A stretch of DNA of 64,000 bases, from NCBI GenBank assembly GCA_026724425.1, contig JAIUCV010000008.1, positions 27,322,477-27,386,476 of the forward strand, given 5' to 3'. Positions 39,628 to 49,356 of the stretch are shown one piece after another. The notes under the pieces were generated by a model that saw nothing but the letters and a program-made list of their open reading frames with translations, was not told the DNA's origin and did no database searches. Each line of letters opens with the position of its first letter. The first letter of the stretch is position 1. The translations under genes were made by a program, and so were the position numbers. This stretch comes from Erythrophleum ivorense. Lineage: Eukaryota; Streptophyta; Magnoliopsida; Fabales; Fabaceae.

Positions 39628-42540
39628 TGTAACACCATATTTATTTACCTCATCTCATCTCAATTCTAGGCATGGCTTCTTGCATAACATAAATTCATAG
39701 AAGAAATCCATTAAAAGGTGGATTATTTTTACATTATGTTGTGTATAAATTTTTCATTCCATTTCTCGTGGACCATATGAAGTCATCCATCTCATTCTCA
39801 TATTTAAATATACAAATACAACTCAACACCATCTCAAGAAGTGGCCAAGAACTCGAGCTAATGGAGTATATACATGAAAATAATACATGTAGCCTCAGGT
39901 GTGCATTTTAGTTTTCTATCATGAAATTTGAAAAATCATAACTAATTCAAGGAAAATCAAAATCAAGTACACTATACCATTCTAAAAATTTACAGATGTC
40001 TACTTTATACTAAAATTATTCCAAACCACAACAAGGACATCTAGTAACTGGAAATCGATGGAACAATAACCAAGGTCGCCTATCACTACTGGTACTGTCC
40101 TTAGACTTCAAAAATTCATATCTCCTTACCCAGATATCCAATTGAGGTGATCTCAGTGGCCATACAAAGCTTATCATGTCTATTTTATGCTGTAAAATTT
40201 TATGAGTATTGGATACCATTTGACCCTCGAATGACACAGCACAAGAAATTGACCATTTGAACAGTGCTTATACAGAATAGTAGAAAAATGACAATTTTAA
40301 AAAAATCATAATTAATTCCATAGAATTCCAAATAATCTGATCTTTGGCTTCCAAAAAGGTTCTAGATAAGATTTATATGCATGCCAAATTTCATGAGCAA
40401 ATTCATTCATTTGGTCAGATCTTGACATTAAGTTGTAAAATTGTTCTTTTAAGATTCTTGAATGGTCTCAAAAGGGTCAATTTTGGTTCCAAGGCTCCCA
40501 TGACTACTTGAACATGTGGAAAAGCACCAAAATGGTTTGCTAAACATGTCTTAAAGGTGCATGAACCTAGATTTCATAAATTCACTCATCCACCCTAAGA
40601 TATACATAGGACTAGACAAGCTAGTTCTTACCATTCAATGTCCAAATGATGCAATATCATCCATATGACATCAAATCTCATTCATACATCATTCATTCAT
40701 GTAATTACATATTTTCATAAGCTCATACATCATACACAATATTGGATTACATCATATGCCATTCATATGGCTAGAAAATGGTAAAATTCCACACTTTGTG
40801 GTCAATCTTCTTCCTTTAGGCTTAGTGGCTTTCATTCCTTGGCTCACTTAGTCCACCTAGACATGTAAACATGTGGGGAGGAAGGGATGAGATTCTAGGA
40901 ATCTCAATAGCTCTTCTCCCTTTCAATCACACATAAAAAATGTAAATCCCAGTCTAAAAATGCATGCATGAACATCATAGAGCATGTAGTCATTCTTAAA
41001 ACATTTCTAGCAATCAAGAAGTCATACAAAACATACATAGATTTGCCAAGTAAATGGTTTAGCCTCACCCATTCTTTTCAAAGATTTTGGACTTGCCTCA
41101 CCTTTTTTCTTAAAGGCCAAAACTAGGCCTTACTCTTGGGAGACTTTTGACTTTATCTCAACCATTCTTAAGAGTTCTTGGGTCATTCTCACCATTACTA
41201 GTGGGTTCTTGGCTTTACTACACTCAAGCAAACCAAGGCAAATACTCATAGCATCATTTGAAGACATAATATAATATCATGGTACCATAACATATAGAAG
41301 CATACTAAAACATTTCTCATAGCTCAAAATATACATACACACATTCAAGACAAGGTAAACATCCACTCATGCATGAGAAAAAGAAAAGAGAGCTACCTTT
41401 GTCATAATAACACTTTCTTCCTTGAGCTTGTTTCCTTTACCAAGGCCACACACACAGAGGAAGGTGGAACTTGGTTTCTATGGCTTAGACTCATAATATG
41501 GAAGCCAATTACACTCTTGGAATAATTTCTAAAGCTACATATTCATTAGAAAAAGTAGATAGTTCATATGGCTCTTTTATAGTTCCATAATGCACTTAAT
41601 GAAACAACCTTATGAAAACATCCTCTTTACTCCATTATTTCCATCCATTTATGATTCTTGACTCCTTTTAAGCCTCTTAAAGTCATCACACAATTAATTT
41701 AAGTAGCTTAGCTAGGTGTTGCTTCTTTAAGCCGTAATATAGAACCTATAACTACACCTCACTATCCATGGCTTCTAAAATTTTTTCAAGGCTTCGTCTC
41801 ATCCTCTCCCATCATATATGACTCGAAATCAAGCTTGGAATGAATTAAAACTACCCCTTGGTGCTCCTTCCTCTTTAGGCCATGGCTATGTAACATAAGA
41901 ACACCAAGTGAGTTTGCTTTGTTTTCTTGATGGGAGATGCATGTGGAAGCTTCTTAGGGATCTCTAGAGCTCATTTAAACATTTATTTAGGCTTAGTAAT
42001 TCTTGTATCAAAACAGAATTTTAGAGGAACCCTTGAAACCCTAACTTTTCTATCTTAAAATCTAATGGTTATTTTGTTATTTCCTTTGCATATTCTTGTT
42101 CTTTTCCCTCATTTTCCTAAGATTCACTCTTGGTTTAACTAAAAATCCAAACCCTCTTGGCTGGTCTTATATAGGGTGAAACATGGAAGAGGAAGAACAA
42201 GAAACATCAAGCTTGAAGTATGGCAAAATACCTTGATTACTTGGTTTCCTTGGCTTGATCTTCACTTAGCTTAACTTCTCTTGATTTTCAAAAATTCCCC
42301 CTCTTAGGTCTGACCTCAAAATAGACCCAAAAGCTTTAATAAAACCATAGGAAAGAAGGGAAGATGGAGGAGAAGGAAATTGCTAAAGAGAAACCAAGAA
42401 AATCCATGAAAAACTTGACCTTTTCCTCGCTTTTTCTCTTCCCTTTCTTCTCTCCCTTGTGTGCCTCACTTCTTGGTTCTTTCTTTGGTTGAGGGTAGAA
42501 GTAAAATGAGCTAAGTGAAGGGGAGAGTGGGGCGTGATGC

Positions 42541-42548
42541 TATATATA
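42541..42548 (-). promoter_or_regulatory. putative TATA box of LTR-A (A6)
   Basis: TATATATA on the minus strand. After subtracting the nested LTR it lies 549 bp from the LTR start, identical to the offset in A4. Confidence 0.5.
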
Positions 42549-43770
42549 GGTAAGTTTAAAAAGTTGTTTTCAAAAATTTCAATTTTGTCCTTCAATCTTG
42601 GCATTTTCATATCTGGCTCATTTTAGCTCCTTTTCTAGAATCGTCTTTTCCATCATAAAATTTAGGTTCTTAATCTTATAAAATGCCTTTGGAATCACTC
42701 AGATCAAAGCTAAACCTTTGCGAATGAAAGGTCAAAATTTGGGTCAACTAATATTGGAAAACATACACCTGAGGGGTTTTAACTATCCCGGGACTTCCCA
42801 TGGTTTTCAGGGCCTCTGAGAACCTTGGAGAACTCAAATTTAACATTTAAAAAGCCCTCCTATGAGAGTTCAAAATTTTTCCAAAATTATGAAAATGCCA
42901 TTATGATAAACATATATTTCTATCTATTTTATTCTCATAAACATAGGCATTTTAATAATAAAATATGGCTTTAAGGCTTTAATTAGGTAAGATTTTGTTT
43001 TAGAAGCCATTTCGATATTTTAGGAATTTAATTGCAAAATTTTGAAATTTTAATGCATAAATTTCTTTAAAAGATTTTTTTGAATTCTCCTCTTGAATTG
43101 CTCTTACTTGTTATGCAGATTTTCAATGGGTAAATGATATTTAAATAAGAATTTGAGTTAGAGAAGAGAAAGAGAAGAATTGGACTTCCACATGTGGCTC
43201 CACTTGTAGCAAACATACACTCATACGTGGAGAAGAGAAATTAATGAAGATGCACATGAGCAAGCACTAGTTCTACGTGGCAAAAGGATTCACATATGCA
43301 AGTTGGTCAATGTGATTTACTAAAGAAGCTGCACATGGAAAGAAGCTTGCATGGAGAAAACATGAGGGCTGGACTTCTCTTAACATCACACATTAGTTCT
43401 TGTGGAGGCACACACTCATTCGAACTCAGACGTTGGAGTGGGAAGGATTTAAGAGGAATGAGCACTTGAGCAAGGATTTATTGGTTTTTGAAGAGAGGGA
43501 AGTAACATGAAAATAACGTGGAAGATTAACTGAAAATAGAGTTGGATGGAGGAAAAGTTGCCACGAGCTAGAGTTGGAGAATGATGCATGAATAGCTCGC
43601 ATGTTGAGAATGTGGATGGAGGAAAAGCTGAAGTGGAAAACAAGAACAAATGAAGGGCTAGAATGTGCAAAGAAGCAAGGGGTTCTACATGAGAACAAAG
43701 CAAACAACACAGAGGAAGGAGACCATGTGGGAAGTGAATGAAAAGCATGCAGCAACTTAAGTAGAGGAAT

Positions 43771-44554
43771 CACGTGGAAGAGCTTGGGTTGATGTGGATG
43801 CATGGGCTAAATGAGTTGTGTGAAGAAAAAGAGCTGCATGTGAGACAAGAAGCTACGGGTTGAAGGAGCTTTCGAAAAGAAGCTCAGCTGGAAGAGTTAC
43901 TAGGTTGAACACGTGATTAATGAAGCTTGAGAGCTGGAGAACATGTAACAAGGAAGACAGGAAGGGAACACGTGAAGAGGAAGAGGCTGTGAACGAGGAG
44001 TCTTGAGCTGAAATAGAATAAGCAAAACAGAAGAAAGAGCATCGAGCTGAACTTGCATGAGCTGGGAGGACGAACTGAAAGAGGAAGCTACGAGCTTAGA
44101 TGAAGTTAAGAGAACCAAACGAAACACAAAGAGAAGCAACTGGCTAGAGAGGAAGCTCTAGAACATGAAAAGCTTGCATGGAAAATAAGAAGAGAAGGCT
44201 GACGTGTTTACTTCTGGTTGAAGAGGAGACTCGAGCAGAAATACGTAGGACATTAAGGCAGCACATGAGTTGAAGAAGAAGCTAAGTCTTTAACATGAGC
44301 TGAACGAGAGGGATGAAACGCAGAAGAAGTGACGCTGAGAGGGAGCTCTGGCTAAACAAAGAGAACAAGCTGCACCCGTGGTTAACGTGAAGAAGAGCTG
44401 CATAGATAACGTAAAGAAGCAAGTGGATTATTATATTCAATGGGGCCCACACTATCTGCAATGCAAGCTTGTGATATATATGTATTAAAAGAAGAAGCTG
44501 AGCACATGGAGAGAAGCACATGAACAGCACGTAGAATCATTAAAAATTCACGTG
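43771..44554. promoter_or_regulatory. cluster of CACGTG (G-box) motifs upstream of an LTR TATA box
   Basis: Perfect CACGTG at 43771-43776, 43910-43915, 43969-43974 and 44549-44554, plus several ACGTGG/CACATG half-type motifs between 43180 and 44560. They lie 150-930 bp upstream of the TATA run at 44702. G-boxes bind plant bZIP and bHLH factors; activity here is inferred only. Confidence 0.45.
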
Positions 44555-44576
44555 AGAGCCTTCATCCAATCCATCA

Positions 44577-44840
44577 CGTCACTCATGTTTGATTCCATTC
44601 ATCTCACGCATCTTCATTGATTCACATTGTCCAGACTCCAGCCCACTCACGCCTCCTTCATTCATTGAATCCATTCCATTCACGCCACTCCATTCCATCA
44701 TCTATATATTCATTCATTCGGCCACCAGGGAACGGAGCATCCATCCAACAATCCCATTCATCCACTTATTCTTCCATTCACTCATCCACTCCATCCTCTT
44801 CTCATCCTCATTCCATCTTCCATCTCCATCATTCCATGAA
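44577..44840 (+). repeat. degenerate CATTC/CCATC simple-sequence tract
   Basis: Repeated attcattc, ccattcc and ccatcc words over about 260 bp around the TATA run at 44702-44709 of the Athila-like LTR. It gives spurious plus-strand frames rich in Ser, His, Pro and Ile. Confidence 0.6.
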
Positions 44841-45871
44841 GCTTTAGTTCATCTTGAGGCTAGCAAGGAGGAAGCTCTTGGAGAAGCTTGAATCCATGGA
44901 AGAATAATTCAGAATTTTGGCTAATGATTTCTCTATTTTTCCTACACTTTTTCTCTTTCATTTATTTTCTTGGTTAAGATGTATTTGATAAGGAATTTGT
45001 GTAATTATAATTAGTGGCTGGTTAGACACTAATTAGGAAGTATTTTTGTTGATTAATTGATCTGATTAATTCCAATATTATCTGAATTCCCATGTATGCT
45101 TCGAAGGTGTTCGATAAAATACATGAGTGAAATTATTTGTTTGAATTAAGGATTCCTTAATGTTTAGTTAGTTAATTAAATATTTAGGATGATTCAGAAG
45201 CTAATCAATCAGTCAATCAATCAAATTGGATGTTTATTGATCTTAGAAACAAGAATTGACAATTTAATTTGGATGTGAGGTTTCAATTCAACATTATATC
45301 GTCAATCTCTTGAATCTTGAGTGGTTACCCAAGATAAATTGTTATGAACACGATTAGGAACTCTTAGACCAAAATTAATCATAATTGGATTAGGATAAGG
45401 ATAGTGGATACCAAGGGACGAATCCAAAGCTAGTCATAAGACCATAATTCACCCAATTAGATAGCAATTAGAAATTTTAATTCAATTTAGTTTTTACTTA
45501 GTTTAATTAAATCAAAACCCCCTTAGTTTAGGCATTTTTAGAGTTTTTTAATATTTGGAAAACTCAATTAAACATTGAACGCCAATTCCAAGGGAGATGA
45601 CCTAGGTTGTGCCATTCGCTACATATTTTATCAACCTAGTAATATTTTGAGGGTTGTACAACGAGCCACTCACATTACATTACCTATCTATTCTGTTACT
45701 TTTTGTCTAGTTATCTTGGCCTCTGTTTCTGAGTACTTCTGGCCTCTTAAATTCATTACTTAATGTCTAAATCATCATTCTAATTTTTCTGAGCCTTAAC
45801 CAATTCATTTCAGAGGGCTTACTTTGAAAATGTATCCATTTCTGTCGTTTTTATGAAAACGGGACATTACA

Positions 45872-45887
45872 ATTCTCCCCCCTTAAA
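45872..45887 (-). other. polypurine tract (PPT) of the Tekay element
   Basis: Read on the minus strand: TTTAAGGGGGGAGAAT, directly followed by the LTR start TGTAATGTCCC at 45871. This is the plus-strand primer site that LTR retrotransposons keep next to the 3' LTR, and it fixes element orientation and LTR boundary. Confidence 0.88.
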
Positions 45888-46249
45888 TGAATTTCATCCT
45901 CAAAATTTAGATAACATACCTTATGAGAAGAGTTCTGGATACTTCTTTCTCATCTCTTCTTCTAGTTCCCAGGTAGCTTTTTTGGGAGATAGCCCCTTCT
46001 AAACCATTTTCACCAATAGTATCGTCTTATTTCATAACTACTTGATTCTAACATCCACGATCCGATCTGGTGATACTATATATGACAAATCATCCTGTAA
46101 TTACACATTTTCATACTTTATGACATGTGAGGGGTCAGGTTAGTACTTTTTAAGCTGTGAAACATCGAATACATTGTGAACTTGGCTCAAGTTTGGGGGA
46201 AGGGAAAGTCTGCATGCTATAGGTCCTACTTTATCAAGAATTTGGAACG

Positions 46250-46425
46250 TGTAATGTCCCACATTGGGTAGGAGACCCTGAGGCTAAGGCCTTATAAGTG
46301 GGAGCGAAGCTCTCCCCACCAGCGACGTGTTTTCCTAAGGGAGGAACAAAACCCCACCACGTGGGAAATGAGACTACCACGGGGTGTTGTAACGGGCACA
46401 ACATCGCTGGAGGCTTGTGGGGAAT
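46250..46425 (+). mobile_element. TRIM LTR 1
   Basis: 176 bp, TGTAATGTCCCACATTGGG to GTGGGGAAT, followed at once by the PBS. It contains ccttataagtggg (probable TATA) at about 46290 and only the B-type 3' block (agcgacgtgttttcc...). Confidence 0.82.
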
Positions 46426-46490
46426 TGGTATCAGAGCCGGCCTAGCCACATGTGCAACCCGAGGACGGGTTGGCCCCAAGGGGGGTGGAA
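46426..46490 (+). other. TRIM internal segment 1: PBS + PPT
   Basis: 65 bp. It starts with TGGTATCAGAGC (46426-46437), the exact complement of the 3' end expected of plant initiator tRNA-Met. It ends with the polypurine run AAGGGGGGTGGAA (46478-46490), directly before the next LTR. There is nothing coding between them. Confidence 0.88.
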
Positions 46491-46790
46491 TGTAATGTCC
46501 CACATCGGGTAGGAGACCCTGAGGCTAAGGCCTTATAAGTGGGAGCGAAGCTCTCCCCACCAGCGATGCGCTTGAGGGAGGATCCCTGAATGGCGGATCG
46601 CCTCAGGACAAAACCCGGAGAAGGAAATGAGAGTACCTCTGGTCCGGGATAATATCGGAGGGAGCAAGCTTCCGCTATGCACTCAGCGACGCGTTTTCCT
46701 AAGGGAGGAACAAAACCCCACCACATGGGAAATGAGACTACCACAGGGTACCGTAACGGGGACAATATCGCTGGAGGCTCTGTGGGGAAT
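46491..46790 (+). mobile_element. TRIM LTR 2, chimeric with an extra 3' block
   Basis: 300 bp instead of 176. After the shared first ~70 bp it holds an A-type block (about 46562-46684: cgcttgagggaggatcc ... caagcttccgc) and then the B-type block (46685-46790). The two blocks share anchors in the same order (agcgaYgcg, caaaaccc, aaatgaga-tacc, aatatcg). They therefore look like two LTR subfamily 3' halves placed in tandem by recombination or template switching. Confidence 0.8.
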
Positions 46791-46855
46791 TGGTATCAGA
46801 GCCGGCCTAGCCGCATGTGCAACCCGAGGACGGGTTGGCCCCAAGGGGGGTGGAA
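46791..46855 (+). other. TRIM internal segment 2: PBS + PPT
   Basis: PBS TGGTATCAGAGC at 46791-46802 and PPT ccaaggggggtggaa ending at 46855. Nearly identical to internal segment 1. Confidence 0.88.
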
Positions 46856-47060
46856 TGTAATGTCCCACATCGGGTAGGAGACCCTAAGGCTAAGGCCTTA
46901 TAAATGGGAACGAAGCTCTCCTCACCAGCGACGCGCTTGAGGGAAGATCCCTGAATGGCGGATCTCCTCAGGACAAAACCCGGAGAGGTAAATGAGAGTA
47001 CCTCCGGTCTGGGACAATATCGAGGGGAGCAAGCTTCTGCTGTGCACTCAGCGACGCGTT
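46856..47060 (+). mobile_element. TRIM LTR 3, truncated at the inversion point
   Basis: Starts TGTAATGTCCCACATCGGG, carries the A-type block, then only the first ~13 bp of the B-type block (agcgacgcgttt) before the sequence switches to the inverted array at 47062. This is the break point of the head-to-head join. Confidence 0.8.
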
Positions 47061-47061
47061 T

Positions 47062-47239
47062 ATTCCCCATAGAGCCTCCAGTGATATTGTCCCTGTTACG
47101 GCACCCCGTGGTACTCTCATTTCCCACGTGGTGGGGTTTTGTTCCTCCCTTAGGAAAACGCGTCACTGAGTGGGGAGAGCTTCATTCCCACTTATAAGGC
47201 CTTAGCCTCAGGGTCTCCTACTCGATGTGGGACATTACA
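47062..47239 (-). mobile_element. TRIM LTR 4 (inverted)
   Basis: 178 bp. Reads on the minus strand from TGTAATGTCCCACATCGAG (47239) to TATGGGGAAT (47062). Only the B-type block. Its 3' end is joined tail-on to truncated LTR 3. Confidence 0.82.
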
Positions 47240-47304
47240 TTCCACCCCCTTTGGGGCCAACCCGTCCTCGGGTTGCACATGCGGCTAGGCCGGCTCTGAT
47301 ACCA
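47240..47304 (-). other. TRIM internal segment 3 (inverted): PBS + PPT
   Basis: Minus-strand PBS TGGTATCAGAGC at 47293-47304 and PPT at about 47240-47254. Confidence 0.86.
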
Positions 47305-47481
47305 ATTCCCCACAGAGCCTCCAGCGATATTGTCCACGTTACGGCACCCCGTGGTACTCTCATTTCCCACGTGGTGGGGTTTTGTTCCTCCCTTAGGAAA
47401 ACGCGTCACTGGTGGGGAGAGCTTCGCTCCCACTTATAAGGCCTTAGCCTCAGGGTCTCCTACCCAATGTGGGACATTACA
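47305..47481 (-). mobile_element. TRIM LTR 5 (inverted)
   Basis: 177 bp, B-type block only, flanked by two inverted internal segments. Confidence 0.82.
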
Positions 47482-47545
47482 TTCCACCCCCTTGGGGCCA
47501 ACCCGTCCTCGGGTTGCATATGCAGCTAGGCCGACTCTGATACCA
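47482..47545 (-). other. TRIM internal segment 4 (inverted): PBS + PPT
   Basis: Minus-strand PBS at 47534-47545 reads TGGTATCAGAGT, one change from the exact primer complement; PPT next to LTR 5 at 47482-47494. Confidence 0.85.
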
Positions 47546-47722
47546 ATTTCCCACAGAGCCTCCAGTGATATTGTCCCCGTTATGGTACCCCGTGGTACTC
47601 TCATTTCCCACGTGGTGGGGTTTTGTTCCTCCTTTAGGAAAAAACAACGCTGATGGGGAGAGCTTCGCTCCCACTTATAAGGCCTTAGCCTCAGGGTCTC
47701 CTACCCGATGTGGGACATTACA
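47546..47722 (-). mobile_element. TRIM LTR 6 (inverted), right end of composite
   Basis: 177 bp, ending on the plus strand ...GGGACATTACA at 47722, directly before the target copy GAATG. This outer edge is a 5' LTR end, as is the left edge at 46250. Confidence 0.84.
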
Positions 47723-48387
47723 GAATGGACCTATGTATTTTAGACTGAGCTTTTTACTTTTAATAGACTGACCTATCCTTGTGACTGGAGACACTTTAAT
47801 GAAGATATGGTCTCCATCCTCAAACTCTAACGCTCATTTACATCTATCTACATAACTCTTCTCTTTACTTTGGGCTATTAGAAGTTTCTTTCTTATAGTC
47901 TTAATTTGCCTGGAGGTTTGGTCCACTAACTCCAGGCCTATGAGACTTCTTTCTTCTAGCTCAACCTAACATATCAAAGACCTATACTTCCTCCTATATA
48001 ATGCCTCATACGGTGCCATCTGAATACTTGCATGACAGCTATTATTATAGGCAAACTCCACTAGAGGCTCCCAGTTTCTTTTCACTTCTAATACACACAC
48101 CCTCAACATATTCTCTAAGGTTTAGATGGTTCTCTCCATCTGACCATCTATTTGGAGGTGGTAGGCTGTGCTAAATCTAAACTTGGTACCCATAGCATCC
48201 TGTAATGATCTTTGGAAATTTGAAGTAAATTTGGGATTTCTATTTGATACTATGCTTCTAGGCACACCATGCAATCTCACTATCTCCTAGATGTACAACT
48301 GGGTTAATTTGTCTTAGGTAAATATGGCTTTCATTGCTAAAAAGTGAGCTGACTTTGTTAATCTATCCACTATTACCCATATGGCAT

Positions 48388-48635
48388 TGTAACACCATAA
48401 CTTCCTAGCTTTTCTCATGCTTCTCATCATGTAACTCATGGAAGAACTAAGAAAATAGCATAAAAATAATAAATATTTTTGCGTTGCGTCACATATGAAA
48501 ATTCCCTTCGATATCACGTAGACCATATGAGCTCATACATCACATTATCATATTTAATTACATGAATACAACTCATTTGTACCATGAAAAATGGCTTACA
48601 ACTCATGGAACTCGAAGGGAAGCTCAAAATACCAA
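48388..48635 (-). mobile_element. LTR-A fragment (3' end portion)
   Basis: Begins TGTAACACCATAAC, the reverse complement of the GGTGTTACA terminus. It continues about 250 bp as LTR-A ('ttgcgttgcgtcacatatgaaaattccc', 'accatatgagctcatacatcacatt'). It interrupts the integrase remnant at 48387 and is cut off by the inverted-repeat element that follows. No matching second edge is visible. Confidence 0.78.
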
Positions 48636-48640
48636 TATTT

Positions 48641-49356
48641 TTAAAATCGGACCAGTGATTGAACCAGTGGAGGCAATAGTTCATGGTTCATTGGTCAAAC
48701 CGCGATTGAACCGTGGTCAAACCGGTAATAATTAAATATATATTTTTAAATTTTATATATTAAAATTTTAATATAACAAATAAATATTAGTAAATTTTAA
48801 ATATTTGATTATTAACTCAGTATTTCTTAATAAGTTTGAAAAATTATTTTTTAAATAAAAAACAAAAACTACTTATAATTAAAAGTTAAAAGTATTTAAT
48901 ATTAAAATTTTGAACTTCTTAAATTGTATTAAACTTCCATTTATTATTAAACAATGGTAATTTTAGTCAAATATTTTTATATTTAAAAGAAATGTTACCA
49001 TGAGACAGGACATAATAAGGAGGAAACACAAAAAATAATCAAATATGTGCTTTTTATTTATTTTATATGATCTTTTTTTAAATTTTTTTTTATATTTCAA
49101 TCCCCTCTTTCTTCTAATATTTTTTATTTTTAATTTATCAAATTTATTCAAGATAAACTATCCTATTATATAAGAAAAATTCAAAAAAAATTTGGGCTAA
49201 CCAGTTCAAACTGGTTTTTAGATGATCCAATTTAATCGGTTCAATCAATTTTTGACTAGTTCTTTAATAGACTAGTTTTATGAGCCAACCGGATTGGACT
49301 AAGGACCGGTTCTCGGTCCAACTGGTTAAACTGACTGGTCCAATCTGGTTTTGTAA
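48641..49356. mobile_element. putative non-autonomous DNA element with imperfect terminal inverted repeats
   Basis: The left end (ttaaaatcggaccagtgattgaaccag) and the right end read in reverse (caaaaccagattggaccagtcagtttaaccag) share the ordered words AAAA, GGACCAGT and AACCAGT. The ends are rich in ACCGGTT-like words and flank a very AT-rich core (about 48730-49190). Such 'accggttcaaccgg' ends are common in plant non-autonomous transposons. Superfamily and target duplication are unclear. A 62-codon frame in the core is low-complexity Lys/Phe and not a gene. Confidence 0.5.

Larger units (their letters stand above)
42904..45672 (+). mobile_element. solo LTR, Athila/Tat-like, TSD CATTA
   Basis: A 2.77-kb unit from TGATAAACAT to GAGCCACTCA, with perfect CATTA on both sides (42899-42903, 45673-45677). 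Removing it rejoins LTR-A6 to match the intact order near 57549-57575. The 3' end carries 'ccaattccaagggagatgaccta..', similar in type to the 'tccctgtggga-tcgacc' endings of Athila/Tat LTRs (recalled family knowledge, not an alignment). The U3 part is purine-rich with four perfect CACGTG boxes (43771, 43910, 43969, 44549). A CATTC/CCATC-rich tract and a TATA run (44702-44709) follow. The minus-strand open frames of up to 125 codons in this stretch reflect low-complexity sequence and are not convincing genes. Confidence 0.82.
39628..45871 (-). mobile_element. LTR-A (A6), 3' LTR of a minus-strand Tekay/Del element
   Basis: Reverse LTR-A: plus-strand edges TGTAACACCA (39628) and GGGACATTACA (45871). 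Its own sequence is 39628-42903 plus 45678-45871 (about 3.47 kb); the gap holds an Athila-like LTR flanked by CATTA. Immediately to the right lies a polypurine tract and then a minus-strand integrase remnant, so this is a 3' LTR, not a solo one. The arrangement assigns the whole LTR-A family to a Ty3/gypsy chromovirus. Stem-loop near 40880-40915, ~30-bp repeat near 41040-41240, TATA at 42541-42548. Confidence 0.88.
46245..47727. mobile_element. TRIM/SMART composite, inverted arrays, TSD GAACG/GAATG
   Basis: A 1,473-bp insertion (46250-47722) made of six miniature LTRs and four ~65-bp internal segments. Two direct LTR-internal units plus a truncated LTR read rightward (46250-47060). They meet two inverted internal segments between three inverted LTRs (47062-47722). 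Both outer ends are the 5' LTR end (TGTAATGTCCC). Flanks GAACG (46245-46249) and GAATG (47723-47727) are a 5-bp duplication with one CpG-type C-to-T change. Removing the insert and one flank rejoins the Tekay integrase in frame (GPF-QIL). Each internal segment is only PBS plus PPT, the hallmark of tiny non-autonomous LTR elements known as SMART/TRIM. No protein is encoded; the overlapping small frames are shadows. Confidence 0.88.
45888..48387 (-). pseudogene. Ty3/gypsy Tekay/Del integrase + chromodomain remnant
   Basis: On the minus strand, translation from 48387 gives an integrase core: AIWVIVDRLTKSAHFL (first catalytic Asp kept), then SIVSNRNPKF where the family has SDRDPRF, then the GQMER Glu (kept). 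It continues through the KSY..LEFEDGDHIF region to a YIGPF motif. After the inserted TRIM composite (46250-47722 plus TSD) it continues as ILDKVGPIACRLSLPPNLS and VHNVFDVS, a DPSHVI motif, and a chromodomain-like end (ATWELEEEMRKKYPELF). Several in-frame stops (for example after AIFT, and in the LKKY line) and the Asp-to-Asn change at 48242-48244 make it dead. It is interrupted at 48387 by an LTR-A fragment, so the N-terminal zinc finger, RT and gag are missing. The family assignment rests on remembered Tekay/Del motifs. Confidence 0.88.

Noticed and set aside
43426..44530. Minus-strand frames of 79-125 codons as secreted or membrane proteins
   Set aside because: Low-complexity Leu/Ser/His-rich translations of a purine-rich LTR; several overlap in different frames and none has a recognisable domain.
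39623..45876. AAAAA / ATTCT as the target duplication of LTR-A6
   Set aside because: They do not match, and need not: A6 is a 3' LTR with PPT and integrase next to it, so the true partner lies at the far end of the element.
46250..47722. Satellite DNA, tRNA genes or a Cassandra element
   Set aside because: TGGTATCAGAGC is a primer-binding site, not a tRNA gene (no A/B-box arms or cloverleaf). The 5S rRNA-like promoter that defines Cassandra is not seen. The ordered LTR-PBS-PPT units, and a TSD around the whole, exclude a plain satellite.
46234..47771. Dense overlapping open frames on both strands (up to 119 codons) in the GC-rich stretch
   Set aside because: They are frames of the TRIM LTR repeats, repeated in several copies and in inverted orientation. 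The GC-rich sequence simply has fewer stops; PBS, PPT and LTR edges explain it fully.
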